A DNA stretch of 64,000 nucleotides, taken from positions 372,001 to 436,000 of the forward strand of contig NZ_RJJD01000021.1 of the NCBI RefSeq assembly GCF_003721515.1, in the 5' to 3' direction. Position numbers and translations under genes: made by a program. This stretch comes from Rufibacter latericius (GTDB lineage Bacteria; Bacteroidota; Bacteroidia; Cytophagales; Hymenobacteraceae). The stretch's first letter is position 1, and every line of letters starts with the position of its first letter. Under the pieces are notes generated by a model. That model saw only the letters and a program-made list of their open reading frames with translations. It was not told where the DNA came from and made no database searches. Shown here piece by piece: positions 16,878 through 25,195 of this stretch.

Positions 16878-17300
16878 ATGAAAGAGAACGGCTTGCAAAG
16901 ATTCTTAAGCGCTCAGGAAAGAGATTATGAGGTGGCGCTTTCTGAGATAAGGAAAGGAAGAAAACAAAGCCATTGGATGTGGTATATCTTTCCTCAAATG
17001 CGGGGACTAGGTTTTAGCGAGACTTCTGTCTTTTACGGTATCAAAGACGTACAGGAAGCCGAGGCCTATTTAAAGCACCCTGTTTTAGGCAGCAGGCTTG
17101 TAGAGATTTGTGAGGCACTTCTGAAACTTGAAGGAAATAACGCCTGCCGCATCTTTGGAAGCCCGGATGACCTGAAGCTCAAATCTTCCATGACCTTGTT
17201 CGCCTCCTTACCAAATGCAAACCCTGTGTTCAGAGATGTTTTGCAGAAATTCTTCCACGGCAAACAAGACGAGAAAACGTTACAGATACTTCACCGCTAA
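16878..17300 (+). CDS. DUF1810 family protein
   Basis: A 140-residue protein of the DUF1810 family (function unknown; calpastatin-like in some annotations). Conserved features: LQRFLSAQ at the start, YEVALSEIRKGRKQSHWMWYIFPQ, RGLGFS, AEAYLKHPVLGSRL, and IFGSPDDLKLKSSMTLF. An ATG at 16848 would add 10 residues; 16878 is preferred because family members begin a few residues before LQRF. Neither start has a clear ribosome binding site. It stands alone between the SDR terminator and the broken RibD-like gene. Confidence 0.88.
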   Translation: MKENGLQRFLSAQERDYEVALSEIRKGRKQSHWMWYIFPQMRGLGFSETSVFYGIKDVQEAEAYLKHPVLGSRLVEICEALLKLEGNNACRIFGSPDDLKLKSSMTLFASLPNANPVFRDVLQKFFHGKQDEKTLQILHR

Positions 17301-17407
17301 CTTTGCATAGCAGAAAGCAAAGTGAAGCTTGCCCTTTCTTGATCAAGTTATAAATCACTTTGAATGGATTTATAGCTTAGTTTTAAATTTCTAAAGCAAA
17401 AACGTAA

Positions 17408-18121
17408 ATGTTAGACACCAATAAGCCCTATGTCATTTGCCACATGCTTGGTTCTGTTGATGGCCGGATCTAACAAAACATCTGGGGATTTAAAGACCAT
17501 CATAAGTACTTTGAAGAAACCGCTGAAAAAATTGAAGCAGATGCCTGGTTAGTGGGCCGGGTGACCATGCAGGAGTTTTCTAGCAAAGAAACCTATTCCC
17601 TAGAGGGGGATCATGACTCCATACCGAAAGAAGACTTTGTGGCCGAGCAGGAGGCCAAAACCTATGCAGTGGTGATTGACCCATCGGGGAAATGCTTCTG
17701 GGATACCAACATGGTCTCTACGGAACACGTGATTGAGGTCCTGACCGAACAAGTGTCATCTGGCTACTTGGCGCATCTCAGAAGCAAGAATGTGTCTTAC
17801 ATCTTCGGCGGAAAAGAGGATTTAGACCTTGACCTGGTGCTCAGAAAACTTTACAGCCTGTTTGGCATGAGGACAGTACGTATTGACGGCGGAGGCCACG
17901 TGAACGGCTCTTTTCTGAAAGCCGGACTGATAGATGAGTTCAGCCTAGTGCTGGCCCCGGTAGCCGACGGTACCATTGGTTCCCCCACGGTGTTTGAGGC
18001 AGCCGAAGGGTATGAAAACCGTAAAGCCATGCAGTTCAAAATCAAATCCGTAGACCGCATCTATGATGATTTCCTATGGATAAGGTACCTGGTGGTCAAA
18101 GACCAGGAAACTGGGAGATAA
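17408..18121 (+). pseudogene. RibD C-terminal/dihydrofolate reductase-like gene with an early stop codon
   Basis: From the ATG at 17408 the frame reads MLDTNKPYVICHMLGSVDGRI and then meets TAA at 17471-17473. After it the same frame continues without a break to 18121 (WGFKDHHKYFEETAEKI, LVGRVTMQEF, FGMRTVRIDGGGHVNGSFLKAGLIDEF, VADGTIGSPTVF). The whole is a 237-codon reductase of the RibD_C/DHFR-like type, so a single nonsense change has cut it. A restart at GTG 17552 would lose the first strand with the NADPH/substrate-binding SVDGRI motif and would hardly work. It may be a recent pseudogene or a sequence error. Confidence 0.8.
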
Positions 18122-18200
18122 TGTTTTATACACTTGGTATTGCTATTGCTTTCACCATGCCTGCTGTTATTGGTCTTTGGCCGCTATCATAAAAATGATG

Positions 18201-18242
18201 AGGGGGGTAAAGGCACATTTTCAGATGTGCCTTTACCCCCCT
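18201..18242. terminator. Convergent-gene hairpin terminator
   Basis: Perfect 17-base arms (18201-18217 and 18226-18242; core GGGGTAAAGGCACA) with an 8-base loop, placed between the end of the RibD-like gene on the plus strand and the end of the permease-peptidase gene on the minus strand. There is no long T-run. Confidence 0.6.
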
Positions 18243-18247
18243 CTCCC

Positions 18248-21200
18248 TTACTCCTTCACCTCTGCAACATTATCCATCAGGTTCCAGTCAATCATCAGAT
18301 GATTAGGGTCTATGCCTACTTGCGAGGGCTTGCCTGGTACTATCACCGTAATGGTTTGCTGGTTAGAATGAATCAAATGTTTCTGTAGGTAAAGCGGTTT
18401 GCCTAATTCCTCCCCCCTTTTAGCGGGAGCGTAAATCCCTATCTCCATCCAATCCTTCAGCGGAACTTCCTTCTCCAAACCGGCTTCGCTTACCACCGTT
18501 TTGCGAGCCTGCACGTTGAGGGTCACCTGCCAGGTACCTGCTTTGGTCTGCTTCACGGTAGCTTGATTGGCCTTAAGTTCCCAGAACGTATTGGTCTTGA
18601 AAATGTCGTGGAGCAGGTATTGGAGTGAGTCCGGGGTAGCCGCTTGCAGTTCTTGATAGAGGTCTAGGGAAGTGGCGAACGGTACTTTGCCTGGAGGGTA
18701 ATTTTGGAGCAAGCGACGGAGAACTCCATTTACCTTGTCTTTACCGATATACAGGCTCAACGCATACAGCGCCATGGGCCCTTTGCGGTAACTTTGGTAC
18801 CAATCATCGGCCTGCAGCAATGGTAAGGCGGCTTTGGTCTGCGGGTTCTCGTACTCCTCCCTCAGAAAGTTTAACAGCTTTTTCTTGTGCGCTGGCCCGT
18901 AGGCTGCTTCCAGCACGCCCAGGGCAGAGTACCAGGCAAGGCTTTCGGAAATCAAGCCGGCTCCCTCTACATAGGCTTGTTTGAGTTGGTTTCCCCACCA
19001 CTGGTGCGCTACCTCGTGCGCCACCACGGCCGTTACCAGGTCAAAGCCCCGCTCATCCGCCTCTGGGTTCAGAAGGAAAAAACCTTCTTCCGCGGTGATA
19101 TTGATGGGCGCGGCGTGATTTCCGAAGCTGTACCCGGGATGCGCCACAAAGCGGAGCTGCCGGTGCGGGTAGGGGCCAAACTGCTTCGTGTAATAGTCCA
19201 GCGAAGCGATTGCGCTCTTAACCATCCGCTCAGAGTTCTTCGTAAGCCCCGGCGGATAGAAAATCTGGATGGTGACCTCCTGCCCCGGACCAGCCGACGG
19301 GTTTTGCCATTTCCCTTCCTGCACCGCGTAGTTTGCCGAGTAAAAGGCGTATTCATTCCGGATGGGCGCCTCTGTGGCGTAATGGAAGTAGCGGCGGCCG
19401 TCTTTGGTCCAGGTGCGGCGTAAGGTGCCCGGTGCCACCACCTGTTGATTGGCTTCGGTACCCACAGTGGCCTTAAAGCTGATGCGTTCAGGAAACGTGG
19501 CATACCGTCGGGCGGCCACATCGTAGAGCGAGGCAGTGGCGGGTCGGGGTGCCAGGCCAAACGTTTTTCGCGCCGCGCCTTCATCCAGTTCCCGGTACGG
19601 CTGGTACCCGATGACCGGAAGCAACTCCATATTCCGGAAGTGGGTGCCATTTTCCCGCACCTGCGCATCGGCTCCGTTGTTGGAAAAGCCTTGGGGGTTA
19701 TAGGTTACCTGAAAGCGGAGGCGCAGCGAATCGCCGGGAAGAAGGGGCTTTGCCAGGGCGTACATGCGGAAGCCAAGTTCCTCGTCCAGGAGCACCTCCC
19801 TAGCTGGTCTGTCAAAGTGAACCGATGCCGTTTTAACGCCCGCCCCCGGTGCCAGATGCACCGAATCAATAGACTCTTGGCTCTTATTCACCAGCAGGTA
19901 AGTGCCCGCAATCTCCACCTTCCGCTGGGAAGGATACATTTCTACCTGCAGATTTACACCGGTCAGCAAAGGCTGAGGCACATTCTGGTATTGTTTATAG
20001 CGATGCTCGTAGGCCGCCCGCTGCGCCGCTAAGGAGGAAGAGTTGAGGTAGTCATGCCGCACGTTGGTGTTATAGAAGATATAGCCGCCCAACAGGAGAA
20101 TCCCACCTACCGCCACGGCCGTGGTCAACGCCGTAGTGCGGGTAAAACGTTGACGCGCCAACTGAAACCGCGCCATCATACTTTGTTCCTGGCCGCGGAC
20201 CCAAAGGAGCCTTGCTACCACCGCCAGCAGCAGCGCCCACGCCATCCAATAGGCTTTAAACCACAGCCAGGGCACCAACGATGGGCCAAAGCCACCCATG
20301 TTGGTATACGACCACTTAGGACTAGCCCCGAATACCAGCAGCTTGTGCTCCAGCCCCAGGGTTGGGGCATACATCAGGAGACCAAAAACCAGAAGCATCC
20401 CCAAATGCCCGACGTACTTTTGATTAACCACTACGTGCACCACCAGCGCAAGCAGAGCAAAGAGCAGGCATTCTACCAACTGAAACCCGAAGAGCACTTT
20501 CAGGTACAGGCCTACCTCCACCTCGGCTCCGCCGATGCCAATTTGGGCCAGTATTCCGGAAAACAGCAGGAAAACGAGACAGACCACCAGTAGGAGAGTC
20601 AGCGATAAATACTTGCTCAGGAAAAGCACCCAATCGGGCACTGGTGCGGCGTTAGAAAGCTGGTGGAGGCCGCTTTCCCGTTCACGCCAGACCAGTTCCC
20701 CGGCGTAGAAAATAACGAGCAGGAAAATGACTATCCAGAACTTTCCTGGCTCGGTGAAGGGGGCCGCCAGAATCGTTAACACCTGGTCGGTTCTGGGCAG
20801 CATAGGAACGCCCTTGTTCTTTAGATTTCCGGGCATCGCCAGACCCACCACTAGCGCAATAAAACCCAACAGCAGCAGCCCACTCTTGCCTTTTGCCAGT
20901 GCCCAGAAGGAGTTGAATGTGATAAGCTTTAACTGGTGCAGGTGGGTTACGAAATTAAAGGTACCCCGCCCTTGCGGTAACGATTCGGCTCTCTCCCAGG
21001 TCAGCCACGTCAGCACAGCTTCTGTTGTAGCTGGTCCAAGTGCCTGCTTACGTTTTTGGCCAGTTTCCGGTAAAATGAACTGAAAACGGAAATAGGCAAG
21101 CGCCAGCATGCCCATCGCCAAAACTATCCAAAGGACACGGTTTACCAAGAATGCCCCCTCCAGTGTAAGAAGGCGTGTATTCGTTTCCATGGGGCTCCAT

Positions 21201-21871
21201 TCAAGGCTTAAATGGCTTAGCACTGGTGTAAAACCCATGGGATCCACCAATGTCCCCCAATCTACAGGGCTCTTTATGACACCCAACCCCTGCCCCACCC
21301 CATAGGCCGCCACGAAGAGGATTATACCGCCCAGATAACTGGCCATGGCTTTGCGGGTAAGCGCCGCCATAGAGAATTGAATAGCCGTGGCGATAAAAGC
21401 GTTGGGCAACACCAAGAAGAAATAGGAACTGAGGTAGGCAGATAGCCGGAACGGCCCCAAAATCTCGGCCTCTATCCCCGTAAAATAGATGGTCAGGAAG
21501 ATTCCTGCCGGAATGCCCAGCAGCACGAGCACGTTGAGCAGAAAGGCTGCCAGGAATCGTCCGCCCAGGTAGTCCCTTTTGTTGGCCGGCGAGGTGTAGG
21601 TGAGGGAGAACATGCGCGTCTGTACATCCCTGGCAGCCGCATCGCCCGCTACCGCCCCGCTCATCAACAGCCAGAAAACACAGCATAACACGGTGACAGC
21701 TGCAATAACAATGGGCGCATTGAGCAACACATACCCTTCCCGCGCATCAGAAGCGTAGTTGGCCGTAAGGAAGAGGTACGCCAGCACGAACACGACCGCA
21801 AAATACCCCCACGTAGACACATGCCTGAGTTGGTAGGTGAACTCCAGGTGAAAAATCTTCCGGAACTTCAT
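18248..21871 (-). CDS. ABC transporter permease fused to M1 family aminopeptidase
   Basis: A 1207-residue membrane protein. The N-terminal half has two permease-like blocks of six or so membrane segments each (about 15-260 and 320-590; for example YFAVVFVLAYLFLTANYA near 23-40). The C-terminal half is an M1 metallopeptidase: NHAAPINIT, the zinc motif HEVAHQWW at 952-959 and a downstream Glu in ISESLAW. The spacing to that Glu is one residue longer than the classical HExxH-x18-E. This fusion is a known Bacteroidota arrangement. The ATPase gene overlaps it by 4 bp (ATGA at 21868-21871), so the two form an operon. The substrate is unknown; peptides or an envelope stress function are possible. 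A LytS/LytTR pair is divergent and may control it. Confidence 0.93.
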   Translation of the reverse strand: MKFRKIFHLEFTYQLRHVSTWGYFAVVFVLAYLFLTANYASDAREGYVLLNAPIVIAAVTVLCCVFWLLMSGAVAGDAAARDVQTRMFSLTYTSPANKRDYLGGRFLAAFLLNVLVLLGIPAGIFLTIYFTGIEAEILGPFRLSAYLSSYFFLVLPNAFIATAIQFSMAALTRKAMASYLGGIILFVAAYGVGQGLGVIKSPVDWGTLVDPMGFTPVLSHLSLEWSPMETNTRLLTLEGAFLVNRVLWIVLAMGMLALAYFRFQFILPETGQKRKQALGPATTEAVLTWLTWERAESLPQGRGTFNFVTHLHQLKLITFNSFWALAKGKSGLLLLGFIALVVGLAMPGNLKNKGVPMLPRTDQVLTILAAPFTEPGKFWIVIFLLVIFYAGELVWRERESGLHQLSNAAPVPDWVLFLSKYLSLTLLLVVCLVFLLFSGILAQIGIGGAEVEVGLYLKVLFGFQLVECLLFALLALVVHVVVNQKYVGHLGMLLVFGLLMYAPTLGLEHKLLVFGASPKWSYTNMGGFGPSLVPWLWFKAYWMAWALLLAVVARLLWVRGQEQSMMARFQLARQRFTRTTALTTAVAVGGILLLGGYIFYNTNVRHDYLNSSSLAAQRAAYEHRYKQYQNVPQPLLTGVNLQVEMYPSQRKVEIAGTYLLVNKSQESIDSVHLAPGAGVKTASVHFDRPAREVLLDEELGFRMYALAKPLLPGDSLRLRFQVTYNPQGFSNNGADAQVRENGTHFRNMELLPVIGYQPYRELDEGAARKTFGLAPRPATASLYDVAARRYATFPERISFKATVGTEANQQVVAPGTLRRTWTKDGRRYFHYATEAPIRNEYAFYSANYAVQEGKWQNPSAGPGQEVTIQIFYPPGLTKNSERMVKSAIASLDYYTKQFGPYPHRQLRFVAHPGYSFGNHAAPINITAEEGFFLLNPEADERGFDLVTAVVAHEVAHQWWGNQLKQAYVEGAGLISESLAWYSALGVLEAAYGPAHKKKLLNFLREEYENPQTKAALPLLQADDWYQSYRKGPMALYALSLYIGKDKVNGVLRRLLQNYPPGKVPFATSLDLYQELQAATPDSLQYLLHDIFKTNTFWELKANQATVKQTKAGTWQVTLNVQARKTVVSEAGLEKEVPLKDWMEIGIYAPAKRGEELGKPLYLQKHLIHSNQQTITVIVPGKPSQVGIDPNHLMIDWNLMDNVAEVKE

Positions 21872-22806
21872 GGCTGTACCTCCTCCACTTCTTTCAGTGC
21901 TGCGTGTTGCCCCTGCACCCCGGTCATGGCGCTGAAGTACACATCTTCCAGGTCTGGCGCTACGAGCTCAAAACGGGTGCCGGGGTCAACCGGACTATAC
22001 ACGTGCACCTGGGTGCGCCCACCCAGGGATTTGGCAGAAATGACCTGATGCTCCTGCGTTTCAGCCGACAGCTTGTTTTTCTCAATGAGTGTGCGCCATA
22101 CCTTTCCTCCCAGGGAAGCTACCGCCTCGTGCGTCTGCGCCTCCAGCAGAATTCTTCCTTTGTTAATGATAGCCAGGTTGGTGCACAGTTCAGACACATC
22201 TTCCACGATGTGCGTGGAGAGAATCACTACACTGTTTTCGCCCAACTCACTCAGCAGGTTCAAAAACCGGATGCGCTCGGCGGGGTCCAGTCCGGCCGTG
22301 GGTTCGTCCACAATCAGGAGCTTGGGGTTGCCCAGCAACGCCACCGCCACCCCGAAACGCTGCCGCATGCCGCCCGAGTAGCCGCCTAGTTTCTGCTTGC
22401 GCTTGTCCCAGAGGTTGGTTTGTTTCAGCAGGCTCTCGGTCACTTCCTTGCGGGAGGCCCGGTTGGTGAAGCCTTTTAGGACCGCAAAGTAATCCAGCAA
22501 CTCCTCGGCGGTGGCTTTGGGGTACACCCCGAAGTCCTGTGGTAAATAGCCGAGACTCTGGCGCACTTCCTCCTTCTGGTTCACTACATCCAAATTCCCC
22601 AAGAATATCTGCCCCTGATCCGGCTCCTGCAGGGTAGCCAACGTGCGCATGAGCGTAGATTTTCCTGCCCCGTTATGCCCCAGCAAGCCGTACATGCCCG
22701 GTGGAATGGTAAGCGAAATGTTTGTTAATGCCTGAACGCCGTTGGCATAGGTTTTAGAGACGTTCCTAATCAGCAGACTCTCGGAGGGGTTTTCCATATT
22801 TTTCAT
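21868..22806 (-). CDS. ABC transporter ATP-binding protein
   Basis: A 312-residue ATPase. Walker A GHNGAGKST is at 43-51, the Q-loop in LPQDFGVY, the signature YSGGMRQR, Walker B LLIVDEPTAGLD, and the switch histidine in ILSTHIVED. All are intact. The last 90 residues are a C-terminal extension typical of this exporter group. It overlaps the permease-M1 peptidase gene by 4 bp and supplies its energy-coupling subunit. The 535-base gap upstream, shared with the divergent histidine kinase gene, holds a hairpin repeat and a 17-base inverted repeat. Confidence 0.95.
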   Translation of the reverse strand: MKNMENPSESLLIRNVSKTYANGVQALTNISLTIPPGMYGLLGHNGAGKSTLMRTLATLQEPDQGQIFLGNLDVVNQKEEVRQSLGYLPQDFGVYPKATAEELLDYFAVLKGFTNRASRKEVTESLLKQTNLWDKRKQKLGGYSGGMRQRFGVAVALLGNPKLLIVDEPTAGLDPAERIRFLNLLSELGENSVVILSTHIVEDVSELCTNLAIINKGRILLEAQTHEAVASLGGKVWRTLIEKNKLSAETQEHQVISAKSLGGRTQVHVYSPVDPGTRFELVAPDLEDVYFSAMTGVQGQHAALKEVEEVQP

Positions 22807-22843
22807 GCTTGTGCAGTTGAATGTCTTCAGAGGTAGGTCTATT

Positions 22844-22880
22844 CGTTTTAGGCTTCATTTCTGAGAATAAGCCGAAAACG
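22844..22880. repeat. Hairpin repeat, TTTTAGGC family, member 1
   Basis: CGTTTTAGGCTT ... AAGCCGAAAACG, with 12-base arms, one mismatch and a 13-base loop, 38 bases upstream of the ABC ATPase start. It is the leftmost clear member of a dispersed hairpin family in this window. Confidence 0.6.
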
Positions 22881-22954
22881 GAGACTTTTAAGTCATTGAA
22901 GATGGCTTTGATTCTCTCAGTGTATAGGCAGTAAATTTTGCTTATACTTCCATT

Positions 22955-23046
22955 TTGTCATCCTGAAAGGACCTAATGTGCAAGCTGTAATAGCGTCTAC
23001 TCCAGCGCTTTTTTAGTTCGCCCACAAGTTCCTTTCAGGATGACAA
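22955..23046. repeat. Inverted repeat, CATCCTGAAAGGA type
   Basis: Perfect 17-base arms TTGTCATCCTGAAAGGA (22955-22971) and its complement (23030-23046) enclose 58 bases. It sits in the middle of the divergent gap between the ABC ATPase and the histidine kinase. It resembles small palindromic mobile repeats (MITE- or REP-like); no coding content. Confidence 0.7.
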
Positions 23047-23329
23047 GGTGTATAGATGGCAGGGTGTATAAGGTGTATAAGTTAAGGCATCCATGTACTT
23101 TCATTCATTTGGAGGACGAAACAGAGGTTAAAAACTCTCTTTCCCGCTCCTTCCTTGAGTAAAAGAACCCTCTTCCTTACAGAGCGCAAAAACCGATATG
23201 CCGCAGCTAGAAAGCAATCGACGAAAGGCGGCTTTTCATCCGTGAGTACACTGGCGGGTTGAGGGTTGCCTTTCGTAGAGGGAGAAAAGGAACTGGTCGA
23301 GTAGAGGTGCAGAGGCTGCGGGGAAAAGG

Positions 23330-23337
23330 TATCTTTG
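23330..23337 (+). promoter_or_regulatory. TAnnTTTG -7 promoter element of the LytS-type kinase gene
   Basis: TATCTTTG is a perfect match to the Bacteroidota -7 consensus and ends 4 bases before the ATG at 23342, which implies a leaderless transcript or a start codon further inside the gene. Confidence 0.5.
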
Positions 23338-23341
23338 TTCT

Positions 23342-24385
23342 ATGCAGAGAGTCAAAAAAATCTTCCGGCTGGTTCACCTCTTCGTCTGGCTTCTTTTCAC
23401 CTCTTTGGTGAGCCTGCAATTGCGGACGGACGACCAATCTAACTGGCTTCCCTTGACTACAGGGTTCATCCTGACTTGTTTGTATGTTTTTTACAGCCAC
23501 TTCTATCTCCTTACCCTGTACTTAGGGAAGAACAAAAAGAGGGAATATTTTTCCCGCCTAGCAATAATTGTCTTTACAGGCCCAATACCCTTCGTTTACT
23601 TTCACCCTAAAAAGCCCGATGGTTGGGACCCATTCCTAGGGTATTATACCATCGCTGTCCTCACGATGGTACCCGCTTTTCTCTTTCTCAGTTGGCTGGC
23701 CAGGGTAACGGAAAATCTGGTACTGAATACCATCAGAAAAGAGCAGTTGGAGAAACAGGCGGCCGAAACAGAATTGCATTACCTGAAATCGCAGATAAAC
23801 CCCCACTTTTTGTTCAACACCCTCAACAACATTCACACGCTGGTCTACAAACAAGCGCCCACCGCCCCCGAAGCTGTTTTACGCTTAGCATCATTGATGC
23901 GCTATATGATTTATGAATCGAACGCGCCCACGGTGCCGCTTACCCGTGAGATAAACTACCTGCAAGACTACATAGGATTGCAGCAGCTCCGGTACAAAAA
24001 TTCTCCGGTAGTAGACCTGATCCTACAGGGTGCGCCAGAAACCTGTGAGATTGCTCCCCTGCTGTTCATTCACCTCCTGGAGAACGCGTACAAACACAGT
24101 CCCGCCCGGCTGGAGCCTAGCGCGATTAAGGTGAGGGTGGAAATAAAACCTGATTCGCTTACCTTTCAGATTCAGAACCCAATTGGTACTAATCAGCAAC
24201 AGATGGAGATTGAGGAACCCGGAGGTATTGGATTGGTTAATGTCCAGAAAAGACTGCAATTACAATACCCAGACCAGCACCGCCTGAATATCCAAAACAC
24301 CGGAGACACCTTTAGGTTAAGTCTGGAAATAAACGGCACGCAAGCACACGTCCATGAAAGAGAAACTAAGCTGCTACATCATTGA
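23342..24385 (+). CDS. LytS-type sensor histidine kinase
   Basis: A 347-residue membrane kinase of the His_kinase (PF06580) type. About four membrane segments lie in residues 10-125 (LFVWLLFTSLVSL; TTGFILTCLYVFYSHFYLL; YYTIAVLTMVPAFLFLSW). The phospho-acceptor is H155 in SQINPHFLFNTLNNIH. The ATP-binding domain follows (LLFIHLLENAYKH as N-box, GGIGLVNVQKRLQLQY as G-box). It overlaps its response regulator by 32 bp. It is divergent from the ABC/M1 peptidase operon and probably senses an envelope signal and controls it. Confidence 0.93.
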   Translation: MQRVKKIFRLVHLFVWLLFTSLVSLQLRTDDQSNWLPLTTGFILTCLYVFYSHFYLLTLYLGKNKKREYFSRLAIIVFTGPIPFVYFHPKKPDGWDPFLGYYTIAVLTMVPAFLFLSWLARVTENLVLNTIRKEQLEKQAAETELHYLKSQINPHFLFNTLNNIHTLVYKQAPTAPEAVLRLASLMRYMIYESNAPTVPLTREINYLQDYIGLQQLRYKNSPVVDLILQGAPETCEIAPLLFIHLLENAYKHSPARLEPSAIKVRVEIKPDSLTFQIQNPIGTNQQQMEIEEPGGIGLVNVQKRLQLQYPDQHRLNIQNTGDTFRLSLEINGTQAHVHERETKLLHH

Positions 24386-25082
24386 CGACGAGCCTCTGGC
24401 CCAGGAGATTCTTGAAGAATATGTCGCTAAAGTCCCTTTCCTGGAACTGAAGGGCACCTTCATGAGTCCTTTGGAAGCAGCCGAAAACCTGAAAACAGAT
24501 AAGCCAGATTTGCTCTTCCTTGACATCAACATGCCTGACCTGAACGGGCTCAGCTTCATCCCCCTGCTGAACCCCAAACCCATGATCATCCTGACCACTG
24601 CTTACGACCAGTATGCGCTCAAGGCCTTTGAGTTGGAGGTAAAGGACTACCTGGTGAAGCCTTTCTCTTTTGAACGCTTCTACAAAGGGGTGTTACGGCT
24701 CTACCAGGAACATAGCGCCACCAGTCATGTACCTGCTAAGAAAGAAGGAACCGCCGAGCCTAGAAACGAGCCCGAGTACCTTTTCCTGAAGGTAGGCCAC
24801 CGTATCCAGAAAATTGCCACAAAGGACATCCTTTTCATAGAAGGTATGAAGGACTACCTCAGGGTGCATACCGCCCAGGAAAAGATCATGACCTTAATCA
24901 GCTTCGCAAAGCTGGAAGAGCTGCTACCAACTCAGAATTTCGCACGCGTGCACCGGTCTTTTATGGTAGCGATTGACAAAATAGATCACATTGAGAAAAA
25001 CAGGATCAGCATTGGAGATCAAATCATTCCCATTAGTGATACCTACGCCGATGCTTTTTATAAAATGCTTAAGGGGATTTAG
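24354..25082 (+). CDS. LytTR family response regulator
   Basis: A 242-residue regulator. The receiver domain spans 1-120, with the acidic pocket D11-D12, phospho-acceptor D57 in FLDINMPDLNG, and K in DYLVKPF. The LytTR DNA-binding domain spans about 135-240 (FLKVGHRIQKIATKDILFIEG, FARVHRSFMVAIDKID). The start MKEKLSCYIIDDEP lies inside the kinase gene, so the two are translationally coupled. Its target may be the neighbouring ABC transporter operon. It converges on the DUF5005-like gene with 113 bp between. Confidence 0.95.
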   Translation: MKEKLSCYIIDDEPLAQEILEEYVAKVPFLELKGTFMSPLEAAENLKTDKPDLLFLDINMPDLNGLSFIPLLNPKPMIILTTAYDQYALKAFELEVKDYLVKPFSFERFYKGVLRLYQEHSATSHVPAKKEGTAEPRNEPEYLFLKVGHRIQKIATKDILFIEGMKDYLRVHTAQEKIMTLISFAKLEELLPTQNFARVHRSFMVAIDKIDHIEKNRISIGDQIIPISDTYADAFYKMLKGI

Positions 25083-25195
25083 GGAGAGATTTTTTTGAGC
25101 ACCTCCCTCCTTCTATCGTTATTGGAGATATTTTTAATTTTCAATTAAAAAGACTTTCATCTGTCCGAGTGTATCCTTAGGAAGAAAAATTTCAC

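Noticed and set aside
16619..16930. 103-codon frame over the SDR terminator and DUF1810 start
   Set aside because: It runs through a perfect terminator hairpin and overlaps the DUF1810 gene in another frame.
17552..18121. Restart at GTG 17552 as an independent reductase gene
   Set aside because: It would lack the first strand and the substrate/cofactor motif, so a broken longer gene is the better reading.
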